From positions 209,559-268,598 of the forward strand of contig PATG01000018.1 of NCBI GenBank assembly GCA_002713555.1: a DNA stretch of 59,040 bases. The letters run 5' to 3'. The notes beneath the pieces were generated by a model. It saw only the letters and a program-made list of their open reading frames with translations, made no database searches and was not told the origin of the DNA. The translations under genes were made by a program, and so were the position numbers. Shown piece by piece: positions 35,574-45,116 of the stretch (the stretch's first letter is position 1; every line of letters starts with the position of its first letter). This DNA comes from Planctomycetaceae bacterium (GTDB lineage: Bacteria; Planctomycetota; Planctomycetia; Pirellulales; Lacipirellulaceae).

Positions 35574-38500
35574 AAAGTAGAGCGGCCGATTCCTGCAAGT
35601 AGTCTTATCTGGTGCTGCCGTCCAATCCGTTTTTGGCGGACTGTTTTCTGCTGCGCTCACCTGCTGTTCTTCAGCGTTCTACCAGGACTCCATCATGCTT
35701 GTGCGGAAGATATTAGTTTAGTGCGAGCCGACCCCTCTCAACCAATTACGATGGCTGCTGATTGGTGTAGTCGTTGGCAGCAGGGTGTTTATGAAGTCTA
35801 TCACCTGCGTGGCAACTGCTATTTTAATCAAGGGCTTACTTACGCACGCGCTCCTGAAGCTGTTTTGTGGGTTGATAGGACTGATATCGCTACGAAAGTG
35901 ATCGCCTACATGGAGGGTGACCAGGACACCAGGGTTGCGGTGGACTATCAACGCGAACCCAACCAGAGTAGCGAGAAGGCGCTTGGTCGAGAATTGTCTC
36001 CGACATGGTTCAAACGATTTAAAACTTCCGTTCCGTTGCGTTTGAATTTTACAAATACATTGCCACAAGATGCTGCACGTCCGGCGATTTATGATCGTGG
36101 TTTGTTCCAATTTGATCCCATGAGACGTCGGCAATTGCTACTTGCACAGTTTACAGATTTTGCCCCCACTCCCGCCGGGACGATGCAGTTACCACCTGGT
36201 ATGCGGAGCATTCAGTTTTTTGGTCGCAGTGATGTTGCACCTAATTTGGATTCGAGGCAACTGCCCAATGGTGAGCGTGTGGTTGTTGCATCAGGTGGTA
36301 TTCGTGTGCTCGTTGAAGGACTAGCATCATCAAACATTCCCACAGTTCTGGGCCCAATCGGCACGATCGACATCAGCACAGACAGGGCGGTCGTTTGGAC
36401 AGCCGGTGGAGCAATGGGCGTCGTAGGACAGTCACTGCAATCACAGGATACACCACTCGAAATCTACATGGAGGGAAACATAGAATTTAGACAAGGTGAT
36501 CGAGTCGTGTATGCCGATCGCATGTTCTACGATGTACGGCGCCAAGTGGGTATTATCCTGAATGCTGAATTACTAACACCACTACCCAAGACAGAAAAGT
36601 TAGAATACCAGGGTTTGGTACGTTTGCGAGCCGCAGCTATTCGTCAACTTGACGCATCGCATTTTACGGCAACCAGCGCATGGGTTACTACCAGCCGCAT
36701 GGAAGAACCAACTTATCACTTTGGTGCGGGGGAGATCTCTTTTGAAGATTTCCAATCCCAATCATTCAACCCATACACGGGTGAACCAGAGATTGATCAT
36801 CGCCAATTGGCAGAAAGTCGTGGCAATACAGTTTATGTTGGTGGTATTCCCGTGTTTTACTGGCCTACCATTGCCACCGATTTGAGCAAGCCTTCATTTT
36901 TCATCGATGGACTACGAATCGGCAACGATAATGTTTTCGGAACCCAAGTCCTGGTTGACTTTGATGCGTACCAACTATTCGGAATACGAGATACTCCGGA
37001 AGGAACGGATTGGGGCTTAAGTCTTGATTATTTAAGCGATCGAGGTCTCGGACATGGTACCGATTTTGAGTACAACCGGGGAGATTTCTTTGATTTTGTC
37101 GGACCGACTACGGGACTGTGGGATTTTTGGGGAATCAGCGATGATGGGTTCGACAACCTGGGCTTGGGTCGCCGCATGATCCTCCCAGAAGAAGACTATC
37201 GCTTTCGAATGTTCGGGCGACATCGTCAACGTTTGCAAAATGGCTGGGAGATAACGGGTGAAACAGGTTGGGTTAGCGATCGCACTTTTTTGGAACAGTA
37301 CTACGAACAGGAATGGGACCAATACAAAGATCCACGTACGGGTCTCCGTTTAAAGCGACTGATCGATAATCGCTCACTATCTCTTGAAGCAAATGGACAG
37401 GTCAACGATTTTTTCACCGAAACGCAATGGCTCCCACGAGTCGACCATTACTGGCTGGGGCAGTCACTTTTCGGTGACCGGATTACCTGGTTCGAGCATT
37501 CTCAGGTTGCCTATGCCAATTTGAATAATGCTACGACTCCGACCAATCCAATCCTGGCAGCACAGTTTGATGATGGTTTACCGTGGGAAGTCGGCAGTGG
37601 TCAGGAAGGTGAACGGCTGGTAACACGTCAGGAGATCGATTACCCTCTGCCTGTTGGTCCTGTGAAGGTTGTGCCATTTGCCCTGGGCGAGCTGGCCCAT
37701 TGGGGCCAGGCCCTGGATGGAAGTGATTTACAGCGGGCGTATGTCCACACGGGTGTGCGCGCCAGTGTGCCTTTCTGGGCTTTATTTCCAGATTTTCATG
37801 GTCCTCTCTTTAATCTGCACGGTTTGGCGCACAAAGTTGTATTTGATGTCGAATTTGCTTATGCCGATGCGAATCAGAATTTTACGGATTTGCCCCTTTA
37901 CGATCCTCTCAATGATATCGCGATTACAGAATTTAACCGACGCATCTTTGATGCAACCTTACCCCCTACAATCAAGAATCCGAAGTTCTTTCCCACAACC
38001 TATGCTTTACGTAGTGGTTTGCAGAGATGGGTTACCTCACCCTCCACGGAAATTGCTGACGACCTAATGACGTTGCGTACAGGAATGCGTCATCGTTGGC
38101 AGACGAAACGCGGGGTGCCGGGCCAGCAGCATGTCGTGGACTGGCTCACGATTGATTCGAATGTGACCTGGTTCCCTGATCAAGACCGTGATAATTTTGG
38201 TCAGGATTTTGGCCTCTTTGATTACGATGCGCGCTGGCATTTGGGAGATCGGTTTACAATCCTTTCTGACGGAGCAGCGGACTTCTTTGGCGACGGTTTA
38301 CATATGTTCTCAGCAGGTGTTCTCCTCAACCGACCTTCACGAGGAAATGCCTATGTGGGAGTTCGTTCCATCAATGGTCCAATAAAAAGCAATGCAATTA
38401 TAGCCAGCTACAACTATCGATTCAGTCCCAAATGGATATCGACTGCGGGTACTGCAGTTGACTTCAGCGACGCAGGAAATATTGGCCAATCATTTTCTAT

Positions 38501-38669
38501 TACCCGTATAGGGGAATCGCTTTTGGTGACAGTAGGCTTTAACGTAGATGAAGGAAAAGATAATGTGGGAGCCAAGCTAATGGTCGAGCCTCGCTTCTTG
38601 CCAAAACTGAGGCTAACAAACACAACAGGTATTGAAGTTCCTCCGGCTGGCGCCTTTGGATTGGAATGA
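35574..38669 (+). CDS. LptD/OstA-like outer-membrane protein
   Basis: The first ordinary start is GTG at 35721 (982 residues), but the frame is open back to a TAG at 35571-35573 and encodes a good signal peptide (FWRTVFCCAHLLFFSVLPGL, then HHACA and EDIS). No ATG, GTG or TTG exists between the TAG and 35721, so the true start may be ATT, ATC or CTG; alternatively ATG at 35556 is separated by the in-frame TAG. The body has an LptA/OstA-like N-terminal domain (IYMEGNIEFRQGDRVVYADR; GNTVYVGGIPVFYWPTIATD) and a long C-terminal beta-barrel rich in alternating aromatic strands. LptD inserts lipopolysaccharide at the outer membrane in diderms. Its ligand in planctomycetes is uncertain. It overlaps dgkA by four bases. 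Confidence 0.78.
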   Translation, partial: KVERPIPASSLIWCCRPIRFWRTVFCCAHLLFFSVLPGLHHACAEDISLVRADPSQPITMAADWCSRWQQGVYEVYHLRGNCYFNQGLTYARAPEAVLWVDRTDIATKVIAYMEGDQDTRVAVDYQREPNQSSEKALGRELSPTWFKRFKTSVPLRLNFTNTLPQDAARPAIYDRGLFQFDPMRRRQLLLAQFTDFAPTPAGTMQLPPGMRSIQFFGRSDVAPNLDSRQLPNGERVVVASGGIRVLVEGLASSNIPTVLGPIGTIDISTDRAVVWTAGGAMGVVGQSLQSQDTPLEIYMEGNIEFRQGDRVVYADRMFYDVRRQVGIILNAELLTPLPKTEKLEYQGLVRLRAAAIRQLDASHFTATSAWVTTSRMEEPTYHFGAGEISFEDFQSQSFNPYTGEPEIDHRQLAESRGNTVYVGGIPVFYWPTIATDLSKPSFFIDGLRIGNDNVFGTQVLVDFDAYQLFGIRDTPEGTDWGLSLDYLSDRGLGHGTDFEYNRGDFFDFVGPTTGLWDFWGISDDGFDNLGLGRRMILPEEDYRFRMFGRHRQRLQNGWEITGETGWVSDRTFLEQYYEQEWDQYKDPRTGLRLKRLIDNRSLSLEANGQVNDFFTETQWLPRVDHYWLGQSLFGDRITWFEHSQVAYANLNNATTPTNPILAAQFDDGLPWEVGSGQEGERLVTRQEIDYPLPVGPVKVVPFALGELAHWGQALDGSDLQRAYVHTGVRASVPFWALFPDFHGPLFNLHGLAHKVVFDVEFAYADANQNFTDLPLYDPLNDIAITEFNRRIFDATLPPTIKNPKFFPTTYALRSGLQRWVTSPSTEIADDLMTLRTGMRHRWQTKRGVPGQQHVVDWLTIDSNVTWFPDQDRDNFGQDFGLFDYDARWHLGDRFTILSDGAADFFGDGLHMFSAGVLLNRPSRGNAYVGVRSINGPIKSNAIIASYNYRFSPKWISTAGTAVDFSDAGNIGQSFSITRIGESLLVTVGFNVDEGKDNVGAKLMVEPRFLPKLRLTNTTGIEVPPAGAFGLE

Positions 38670-39067
38670 TGAACGAGGATTTCACAAAACTACCCGACCA
38701 TCAGCCTGGTTGGCTGAAGAAGTTTGCAGTAGCAGGGCGCGGAATTTATGTTGCGGTGAGTCAAGAAAAAAGTTTTATAGCTCACTTTGGTGTAACAGCT
38801 GCCGTGGTTGTCACGGGATTGCTTTTGGGCGTAACACGCATTGAATGGTGCATCATTACACTCGCTGTTATGGCAGGACTGAGTGCAGAACTTCTTAACA
38901 CGGCCATTGAACGGCTTTCGCACGCAATTACACGTGAGTACAACGAAAGTATTCGCGATTCTTTAGATATTGCCAGCGGAGCAGTAACGATCACCAGCAT
39001 TGGAGCTGCCGTGCTAGGCGTGCTGGTGTTGGGCAACGCGCTGTGGGATTATATTGGTCAGCCCTAG
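38666..39067 (+). CDS. dgkA: Diacylglycerol kinase (DgkA family)
   Basis: The 133-residue protein has three transmembrane helices (FGVTAAVVVTGLLLG, WCIITLAVMAGLSAELL, VTITSIGAAVLGVLVLG) and the family motif AELLNTAIERLSH with the catalytic-site Glu/Asn, followed by RDSLDIASGAV. DgkA phosphorylates diacylglycerol or undecaprenol in the inner membrane. Its start overlaps the stop of the LptD-like gene, giving a two-gene envelope operon. ATG 38666 and ATG 38669 are adjacent and either can serve. Confidence 0.88.
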   Translation: MMNEDFTKLPDHQPGWLKKFAVAGRGIYVAVSQEKSFIAHFGVTAAVVVTGLLLGVTRIEWCIITLAVMAGLSAELLNTAIERLSHAITREYNESIRDSLDIASGAVTITSIGAAVLGVLVLGNALWDYIGQP

Positions 39068-39311
39068 CAGGTTGCCCCAATTTCTCTCACAGAGGTAGCG
39101 AGTGCGTCTGCATGTGCGTCTTGGCAAAGACCACATGTTGGTGTGAATTGCAGCTTTATTTGTTACCCAAGATTTGCTTCCGTTAGTCATTGGACATTTC
39201 ATTGCAGGCGAGGGAATGCATGTTTTCTTGTGATAGCCCCGCAGCAAAATTAATAGAGTCTGAAAAGTCTCATAAGCCACATCCGTGAATTGGGCTAGTT
39301 CCTAGATCGAT

Positions 39312-40463
39312 TCAGTCAAGCCAATCTTTGGCTTTCAGGCGTTCTGGAACATAGACCTCGGTGACATAGCTGATGTCTTTAGAGATCAGTGACTCGACCT
39401 CAAGCTTAAAGTCGTTTTTAAGCATTCGCTGAATTTCAGTTTGCCAGGGGCGCTTTTTCTCAAACCAGGGGTATTTGGCAATCTGTTTGGCACGTTTTTT
39501 GTCATTTTCATTGAGCGAAATTTTCACGCTATCGGACAGGTCGCAACGATCATAATCGATGCTCCGCAAGCCTAAGTATTTTGCATCAGGTATTGCCATG
39601 CGTTGAGATTCAAAGGCCAAGTTGATGGAACCCTGTTTGAGTACGCTGTAGATATAGTAGCCCCAGGGATCATTGTCGAGCACGCAATAGACGGGTAGTT
39701 TAAGTTCATTGTGCATGCGATACAGTAATCGTCGAACACCACGTGGGGGCTGGCCAGCACCGTGTGTGAGGATGCAGTTGTGCTTTTCCCAGAACTTGTC
39801 CTCGTTAAATCGTTGCCACACGGTACCTTTTTCGACATGGAGAATAAACTTGGCCTTACATTTGGAGCGACTAAGCTCAATGATTTCGGGCTCAACAATC
39901 GAAGGAATTGCATATCCCCCCGAACCCATCCGAGCACAATTGATCGTATCGCCTCGATCGGTGATCGTAATATTACCGACCATCGCCCCACGGTTTTCGG
40001 CATAGAGGTGCAGTTCTTCTCGAATGGATTCGAGTAGTACTTCAACATCTTCGATGATCGTGTCACACTCTCCCTGCTCATCAAAGGTGTTTTCTTTGGC
40101 TCCTTCGATCGTATGCTTGAGCATGTAGTACAAACCTCTCAAGCTAGTCGACTTGCCCTGGTCAAGTAATTGCTTGCATCCGCTCGCAACCAGCATGGTA
40201 CGCATGTAGGCTTTCGCTTGCGAAAGATCAAACAATTGCCGACGATTTTTGTTATTGCCCATCTCGAGTATCCGCTTGCGTGAGCTATATCGGATATTCG
40301 ATAGAGTGCGTGAGGGGATATCGACACTTGGATCGCGACGGGCAGATGCTGCCTTGACCACGCGATCGGCTAGACCTGTAAGTCGGGCCATCGTCTTTTT
40401 GTCTCGGGGAGTGAGTTTGACTTTGGGCTTGCGAGTGGGTGTGGAGGCGCGTTTTTTGGCCAT
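39312..40463 (-). CDS. top6A: DNA topoisomerase VI subunit A (Spo11-like)
   Basis: The 383-residue protein is the cleaving subunit of a type IIB topoisomerase, related to the meiotic protein Spo11. The winged-helix/CAP part contains SLRGLYYMLKHT, where the second Tyr is the expected catalytic residue. The Toprim domain has ILHVEKGTVWQRF (metal Glu) and YCVLDNDPWGYYIYSVLK (DxDPxG). Length and motif order match archaeal Top6A. It is encoded 122 bases after top6B on the same strand, forming a complete A2B2 enzyme. Topoisomerase VI is mainly archaeal and plant, with scattered bacterial occurrences, so its presence here is notable. The Lys/Arg-rich N-terminal tail (first 20 residues) is extra. Confidence 0.93.
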   Translation of the reverse strand: MAKKRASTPTRKPKVKLTPRDKKTMARLTGLADRVVKAASARRDPSVDIPSRTLSNIRYSSRKRILEMGNNKNRRQLFDLSQAKAYMRTMLVASGCKQLLDQGKSTSLRGLYYMLKHTIEGAKENTFDEQGECDTIIEDVEVLLESIREELHLYAENRGAMVGNITITDRGDTINCARMGSGGYAIPSIVEPEIIELSRSKCKAKFILHVEKGTVWQRFNEDKFWEKHNCILTHGAGQPPRGVRRLLYRMHNELKLPVYCVLDNDPWGYYIYSVLKQGSINLAFESQRMAIPDAKYLGLRSIDYDRCDLSDSVKISLNENDKKRAKQIAKYPWFEKKRPWQTEIQRMLKNDFKLEVESLISKDISYVTEVYVPERLKAKDWLD

Positions 40464-40585
40464 TGAATTGCTCGTAGAATTAAAAAGTTATTTCACGTCA
40501 GCGTGTGACATGGTGGATAGGTTGAGAATTGTTGTTGCAAGCTTCTGCTTGCCAGTTTCTACTTAGACACTTGAAGTGGTCCGGT

Positions 40586-42685
40586 TTACTCTTCTGTCGA
40601 TTCTTCTTCATCGACAGCAACGCGATTGATCGCTGCTTTATGTGTGCTCGGATCAACAATGAGCACATTGTCGCCCAGGTTGAGGTCTTCCGGCTTATCA
40701 TCAATGGGGCGGCCGCGGTCATCGAGCTTCATATCGGCTTCGGAGGTATGCTTTTTGGCGACCCGCACGAGTTGTTCGTAAAGGCTGTCCCGCTTGGTGC
40801 CATTGATGTCGCTAACAGCTGTGGAGACTTCTTTGAGGTAGCGTAGAAATATTTCGCGCCGGTCGGACTGCTGCTTTACTTTCAAGCGGCGACGAAGATA
40901 CATACCAAGTTTGCGGCCTACTGCCTGGAGACCCAAGCGGATCTCTTTTTGAATTTCGGGATAGTTGGCAATAGCTTCTTTTGATTCGCTCGTAAAAGGA
41001 ACCCAGACACTGGCAATGTGTACCATGAGTGAGACAGGCCCTTTGGGCATGGCCCCGCGCGATTGGCTTAGACCATAGCCTCGCCAGTTGGTGCCCAAAA
41101 CAGTTTGCGTGACAGCGCATGCGGACTGCTGGAATTGGAGCGGTACACGATTGGCGTAGCGGAGCACTTCCATCTGTTGGCCTTCAGACACATTCACTTT
41201 TTTCATCGCTACGAACAGGTTTTGTCGTTCCTTCGGCTTCAGCTTGCTGGGATTTTGGCGCGTTTTAAGCGACGCCGCTTTCACAAGCTTGTCGGCAGCT
41301 TCGCTGCCCAGACCGTTGAATGTGTGAATTAAAAACTGACGTATCGTGCGCGTGTCTGTCTCCTCAAGCAATTCTAGGAGTAGTTCTTCTGATACATTTT
41401 GGGTGGGTGCCGTGCCACCGTATGCAAGTCCCACTTCAATCTGAAATGGGTTCCCACGGTATACGCTCGGTGGGCGAGTGGCAGCAGCATAAAATTCACC
41501 AGGTACCACCTGGTGCAGCCCCTTTAGAATCAAATCTTCACCTATAGGACAAATACAATCCGTGGCAGGTGGGCTGATTTTAGTCTGCTGGATAGATTGA
41601 TAAAGTTTTTCAGCATGGGAGCGATCAAGTTTTCTGACATTTGCTCGGGTGCTGACTTTTGCTCTGTCACAGATGCGTTTGGCTACTGGAGAGGTCACGC
41701 GTGAAAATCGAGTCCGAAAAAATTCGCTGGTACTCACAGCCTCAGATTCTTCGATCATCTGGGCGAGACGCCCCAACTCGATCCCGTAGGGATGCGGTTT
41801 GATTTCTTTCGGTTCGGGTGGGAGCAACTTGGCCGATCGTTCGTATTCGTATTCATAGTCATCCGCATCAATATAGTGCAGAGCAACATGTGGATTGGCT
41901 ATCGCCGTTTGTTCCAGATATTCTCCCACGCTTCCACGACCTCGAATGAACTTGGCTTGAAGTTCAATTGTGACGCGTGTGCCATGCGACTGATCGACCC
42001 ACTCGATTCCATGCTTGTTAATGTACTGTGTTCCTTTGTCTCCGGGGGGGATGTCGACTCCATCTCCGCGGCCATTCAAAATTTTTGGCTGGTTTTTTTT
42101 GGTGTCGATCTGGATTTCGTAGTAGTGGGCCGGTTTGCGTACCGAAACTTTCGAGATAATTTTTACCGGTTTGCCAGTCGTTTGCACGCCATACATGCCT
42201 GCAGCACTAATACCAATTCCCTGTTGGCCGCGACTTTGTCTTAATCGATGGAACTTGGAACCATAAAGCAGCTTTCCAAAAATGAGGGGAATCTGCTTTT
42301 TGAGAATGCCTGGACCATTATCCTGAATGCTGACTTTGTATCGGTCACCCTTTGTCTGCTCAATGTGTACCCAAATCTCCGGCAGTATCCCGGCCTCTTC
42401 ACAGGCATCCAGTGAATTGTCGACTGCTTCCTTTACCGTCGTCAGGAGAGCTTTGCGCGGATTGTCGAATCCCAGTAGATGGCGATTCTTGGCAAAGAAT
42501 TCACTAACCGAAATATCGCGCTGGCTGGCGGCCATGGCCTTGGCAGTGGTCCGTCGTTTGGACGGTACGGAGCCATTGGTTGATGGTTTGCTCCGAGAGG
42601 CCGGTCGTTTTTTCTTTTTCTTGACCTTTTTAGGTGCTGCTTTCGTTCTGGCAGGCTTCTTTTTTTTACGCTTTGCGGTCGCCAA
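40586..42685 (-). CDS. top6B: DNA topoisomerase VI subunit B (GHKL ATPase)
   Basis: This is the 699-residue ATP-binding subunit that drives strand passage. After a Lys-rich low-complexity tail of about 50 residues comes the GHKL Bergerat fold: [18 protein letters not shown] (N box), [10 protein letters not shown] (G1), [15 protein letters not shown] (G2) and [10 protein letters not shown] (G3). The central helix-two-turn-helix domain ([16 protein letters not shown]) and transducer ([23 protein letters not shown]) follow, and a C-terminal extension ends with VDEEESTEE. Start is ATG at 42685. It is the first gene of the top6B-top6A pair. Confidence 0.94.
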   Translation of the reverse strand: MATAKRKKKKPARTKAAPKKVKKKKKRPASRSKPSTNGSVPSKRRTTAKAMAASQRDISVSEFFAKNRHLLGFDNPRKALLTTVKEAVDNSLDACEEAGILPEIWVHIEQTKGDRYKVSIQDNGPGILKKQIPLIFGKLLYGSKFHRLRQSRGQQGIGISAAGMYGVQTTGKPVKIISKVSVRKPAHYYEIQIDTKKNQPKILNGRGDGVDIPPGDKGTQYINKHGIEWVDQSHGTRVTIELQAKFIRGRGSVGEYLEQTAIANPHVALHYIDADDYEYEYERSAKLLPPEPKEIKPHPYGIELGRLAQMIEESEAVSTSEFFRTRFSRVTSPVAKRICDRAKVSTRANVRKLDRSHAEKLYQSIQQTKISPPATDCICPIGEDLILKGLHQVVPGEFYAAATRPPSVYRGNPFQIEVGLAYGGTAPTQNVSEELLLELLEETDTRTIRQFLIHTFNGLGSEAADKLVKAASLKTRQNPSKLKPKERQNLFVAMKKVNVSEGQQMEVLRYANRVPLQFQQSACAVTQTVLGTNWRGYGLSQSRGAMPKGPVSLMVHIASVWVPFTSESKEAIANYPEIQKEIRLGLQAVGRKLGMYLRRRLKVKQQSDRREIFLRYLKEVSTAVSDINGTKRDSLYEQLVRVAKKHTSEADMKLDDRGRPIDDKPEDLNLGDNVLIVDPSTHKAAINRVAVDEEESTEE

Positions 42686-43125
42686 GGGGGCGTCTCCGAT
42701 TGCACTAATCCAAGGGGGAGGGATGTAAAACTAGAATGATTGTGCGGATTATAGCGACATTTTTCCTATCTACCCAGGGCAGGCTAGAAACCTCTTGAGC
42801 CCGCATATTTCACCCGCTACTGCGAATACCTGGCTGATGCATACTGCGCGTTGGGGCCTGTAGGTAAGAAAATCCGGGGGCCGCTTGGTACAAAACACAT
42901 TACCTCTATCGTCCTTACATAAAACTCATCGTTAGGACCCAACATGGTCGAAACCCTAGGATAGACCCCCGTAGCTCGACCCAGGCCCAACCGGCCACCT
43001 ACCTGTTGAGCTCAGAAATCCAACCTCCCACGCGGAGGCAAACGTGTGGAGACTTTTCCGGTAAATGGACCGGATACCGCATGGATGTCCCCGAGCCCAC
43101 CGTGGGAATTGCAAGGAGGCAATTT
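42686..43125. other. Intergenic region upstream of small secreted proteins
   Basis: No gene supported over about 440 bases. A frame open from 43006 continues into the secreted protein at 43126 but is not needed for it. Promoters for the divergent top6B and secreted-protein units should be here. Confidence 0.4.
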
Positions 43126-43521
43126 ATGTCGACCCGTTTTTTTCATACCAGTCTCGTTGTGTGTCTGGTAGTTTCAGCCTGGCAGATCAGTCTGACAGCT
43201 TGTGCAGGCGATAGCGAAGGTCGTAGGAAACGCATCATTAGTTATCAAGATAAAAACGATCTTTTTGCGAACTATCAGGTGGGACCCCATCCTTGTGGTA
43301 CGGCTGCCCAGATGTATATTTCGCCCCAGCCTGTGCCAGCTCATGTAGGGCATACCTACACAAGCTACCAACCTCTGATGCCCCACGAGTATATGTATAA
43401 GCATACAAGGTCCCATTACGCTCACGTCCCTGGTTCTGGATGGAACCGGTCCAAGGTGCGTTATCGAACGTTCGGGTTACGTTTGCAGGACGTGTTCCAT
43501 AATTTGAACTATCGCTATTGA
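43126..43521 (+). CDS. Small secreted protein, unknown function
   Basis: ATG at 43126 is preceded by a near-perfect AAGGAGG ribosome-binding site eight bases upstream, which decides the start over the longer frame from 43006. The 131-residue product has a signal peptide (FFHTSLVVCLVVSAWQISLT, then ACAG). The mature part is rich in His, Tyr, Pro and Gly (HPCGTAAQMYISPQPVPAHV, YTSYQPLMPHEYMYKH) and ends in LRLQDVFHNLNYRY. I recognise no domain. The gene is followed 61 bases later by a second small secreted protein of similar style, so the two may form an operon. Confidence 0.7.
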   Translation: MSTRFFHTSLVVCLVVSAWQISLTACAGDSEGRRKRIISYQDKNDLFANYQVGPHPCGTAAQMYISPQPVPAHVGHTYTSYQPLMPHEYMYKHTRSHYAHVPGSGWNRSKVRYRTFGLRLQDVFHNLNYRY

Positions 43522-43582
43522 ATTTTGCAATTTGTGCCTCCTGTTTATTCGTAGTACCCAGTTGTGACAAGGAATAGTTACT

Positions 43583-43960
43583 GTGTTCAAAAATGCTTAC
43601 CTCGCAATTGCAGCGACAATGTTCGTCTCGATGACTCTTGAAACGGTTGCCAACGCCGAAGCCGGTTACTTACGACCTTTGCGCCGAGCACAACAGTACA
43701 AGTGGCATGCGAATTACTCCAATTCAACCTATGGCCAACCTGTTGCTCTGGTCGTTCCACCCACAGCACAGCTACAAACCAATTGGAGCTGGGGAGCGCC
43801 GAGTACGCATTTTCGTCGCATCGATCATCAATTTGGTCGTGACTATCCTGGCCCTGGACCCTTCGGCGCGGGTTTTCGTAACACACCCCAATGGCCGAAT
43901 AACATGGAAAAGTTTGGGGTGCACTATGTTCGTGGACCCTGGTATCCGACACAGCGCTAG
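43583..43960 (+). CDS. Small secreted Trp/Tyr/Pro-rich protein
   Basis: The 125-residue product begins with GTG at 43583 and a signal peptide (YLAIAATMFVSMTLETVANA). The mature chain reads YLRPLRRAQQYKWHANY, then YGQPVALVVPPTAQLQTNWS, HQFGRDYPGPGPFG and a C-terminal FGVHYVRGPWYP. I have an impression of similar short proteins in other planctomycetes, but no function is known. It is the neighbour of the secreted protein at 43126. It may be a structural or matrix component of the envelope, by inference only. Confidence 0.65.
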   Translation: MFKNAYLAIAATMFVSMTLETVANAEAGYLRPLRRAQQYKWHANYSNSTYGQPVALVVPPTAQLQTNWSWGAPSTHFRRIDHQFGRDYPGPGPFGAGFRNTPQWPNNMEKFGVHYVRGPWYPTQR

Positions 43961-44118
43961 CCCGGACAGGCTAGATGGGCTGTGTGAATCTGCCGGTCAT
44001 GTGATTCTGCGTGGTCCGCGACAGGAGTGGATGAAGCAGGCGAGCAAGCTATAGAGTCATTCAACCTCCAGCTACGTACATTTGGAATGATGTTTGTCGA
44101 TGCTGTTTAGCTCGCTTC

Positions 44119-44421
44119 GTGGCCCTCAGTATTGCCTTTGTAGCCCTAGATACCCCCGTAAGAGCGGGAATGCGCCTCCAAGCCATTCCAGCCTTGCAAT
44201 CGCCACAAAAGGTGTTCCCAACAGAGTTCTTGGAAGGCTCTCAATCTAGTTATCGGGGCTCGTGTCAGATCAGTAAATTTTTGACACGATCCTATTCGGT
44301 ACACAGATTATTCTACGACAATCGGTCCCAACAGTACTGTTCGCGTACCATTCGAGTATCGTATCATACGGATGCATCAAGTATTTATTCCGTTGGAGAG
44401 CAGGTTCTATTTTGGAACTAA
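44119..44421 (+). CDS. Possible third small secreted protein
   Basis: A 100-codon frame starts with GTG at 44119 and begins with a short hydrophobic segment and an Ala-Gly cleavage-like site (MALSIAFVALDTPVRAG). The rest (HRLFYDNRSQQYCSRTIRVS) has no recognised family. The frame overlaps the def start by ten bases. No ribosome-binding site is evident. The signal-like start and its position after two secreted proteins are the only support; otherwise 43961-44411 appears empty. Confidence 0.3.
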   Translation: MALSIAFVALDTPVRAGMRLQAIPALQSPQKVFPTEFLEGSQSSYRGSCQISKFLTRSYSVHRLFYDNRSQQYCSRTIRVSYHTDASSIYSVGEQVLFWN

Positions 44422-44999
44422 AAATAATCCACTATCCGCACCCTACGCTACGGCACGTTTCTAAACCAGTAAAGCGTGTCGATGCTGAGTTGAAGGATAT
44501 GATCGCACAGATGTTCGCGTTGATGTATCGACACGAGGGTGTTGGCCTGGCTGCGAATCAGGTGGATTTGCCGTACCGCCTCTTTGTGGCCAATCCATCT
44601 GGCGATCCCGAAAACAAAGAAGCCGAGCATGTGTTTATCAATCCGGTGCTGCGGGGAGGCAAGGGCCATGCCGAAGGAGAGGAGGGCTGCTTGAGCATTC
44701 CTGGTTTACTTGGCCCAGTTATTCGCAAAGAAAAAATTACCATTGAAGCTTACAATCTCAAGGGCGAGTCCTTTGTGGGAGAACTTGACGGTTTTTTTGC
44801 ACGCATTGTACAGCACGAAACGGACCATCTTGATGGCACACTTTTTATCGACCGACTGTCGCCTGCTCAGCTTGCGGATTTGCGGGAGGAGCTTGAAGAA
44901 TTCGAATTAGATTTTCAAAGCCGTCGTGAAGTTGGCGAATTGCCCAATGATGAGGCGATTTCGACTCGTTTGTTGGAACTCGAAAAACTTAGGACTTAG
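44412..44999 (+). CDS. def: Peptide deformylase
   Basis: This enzyme removes the formyl group from the N-terminal methionine of nascent proteins. The 195-residue metalloprotein has all three motifs: GVGLAANQV, EEGCLSIPG (metal Cys) and VQHETDHLDGTLF (HExxH-type metal His residues and catalytic Glu). The start is TTG at 44412 with a GGAGAGCAGG ribosome-binding site upstream; the N-terminus LKIIHYPHPTLRH is the family's normal beginning. The C-terminal extension after residue 165 is acidic. The downstream neighbour fmt performs the opposite formylation step. Confidence 0.95.
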   Translation: MELKIIHYPHPTLRHVSKPVKRVDAELKDMIAQMFALMYRHEGVGLAANQVDLPYRLFVANPSGDPENKEAEHVFINPVLRGGKGHAEGEEGCLSIPGLLGPVIRKEKITIEAYNLKGESFVGELDGFFARIVQHETDHLDGTLFIDRLSPAQLADLREELEEFELDFQSRREVGELPNDEAISTRLLELEKLRT

Positions 45000-45116
45000 G
45001 GTGAGGGTTCCCGAAAGCAAAGCATTTCTTTTGGTATCAGAATAACAGCAAGAAACAGGTGGGTTTGGGGATCAACGGCATTATCCATGGCATCGCCTGC
45101 CAGGTGAAACTCAGCA

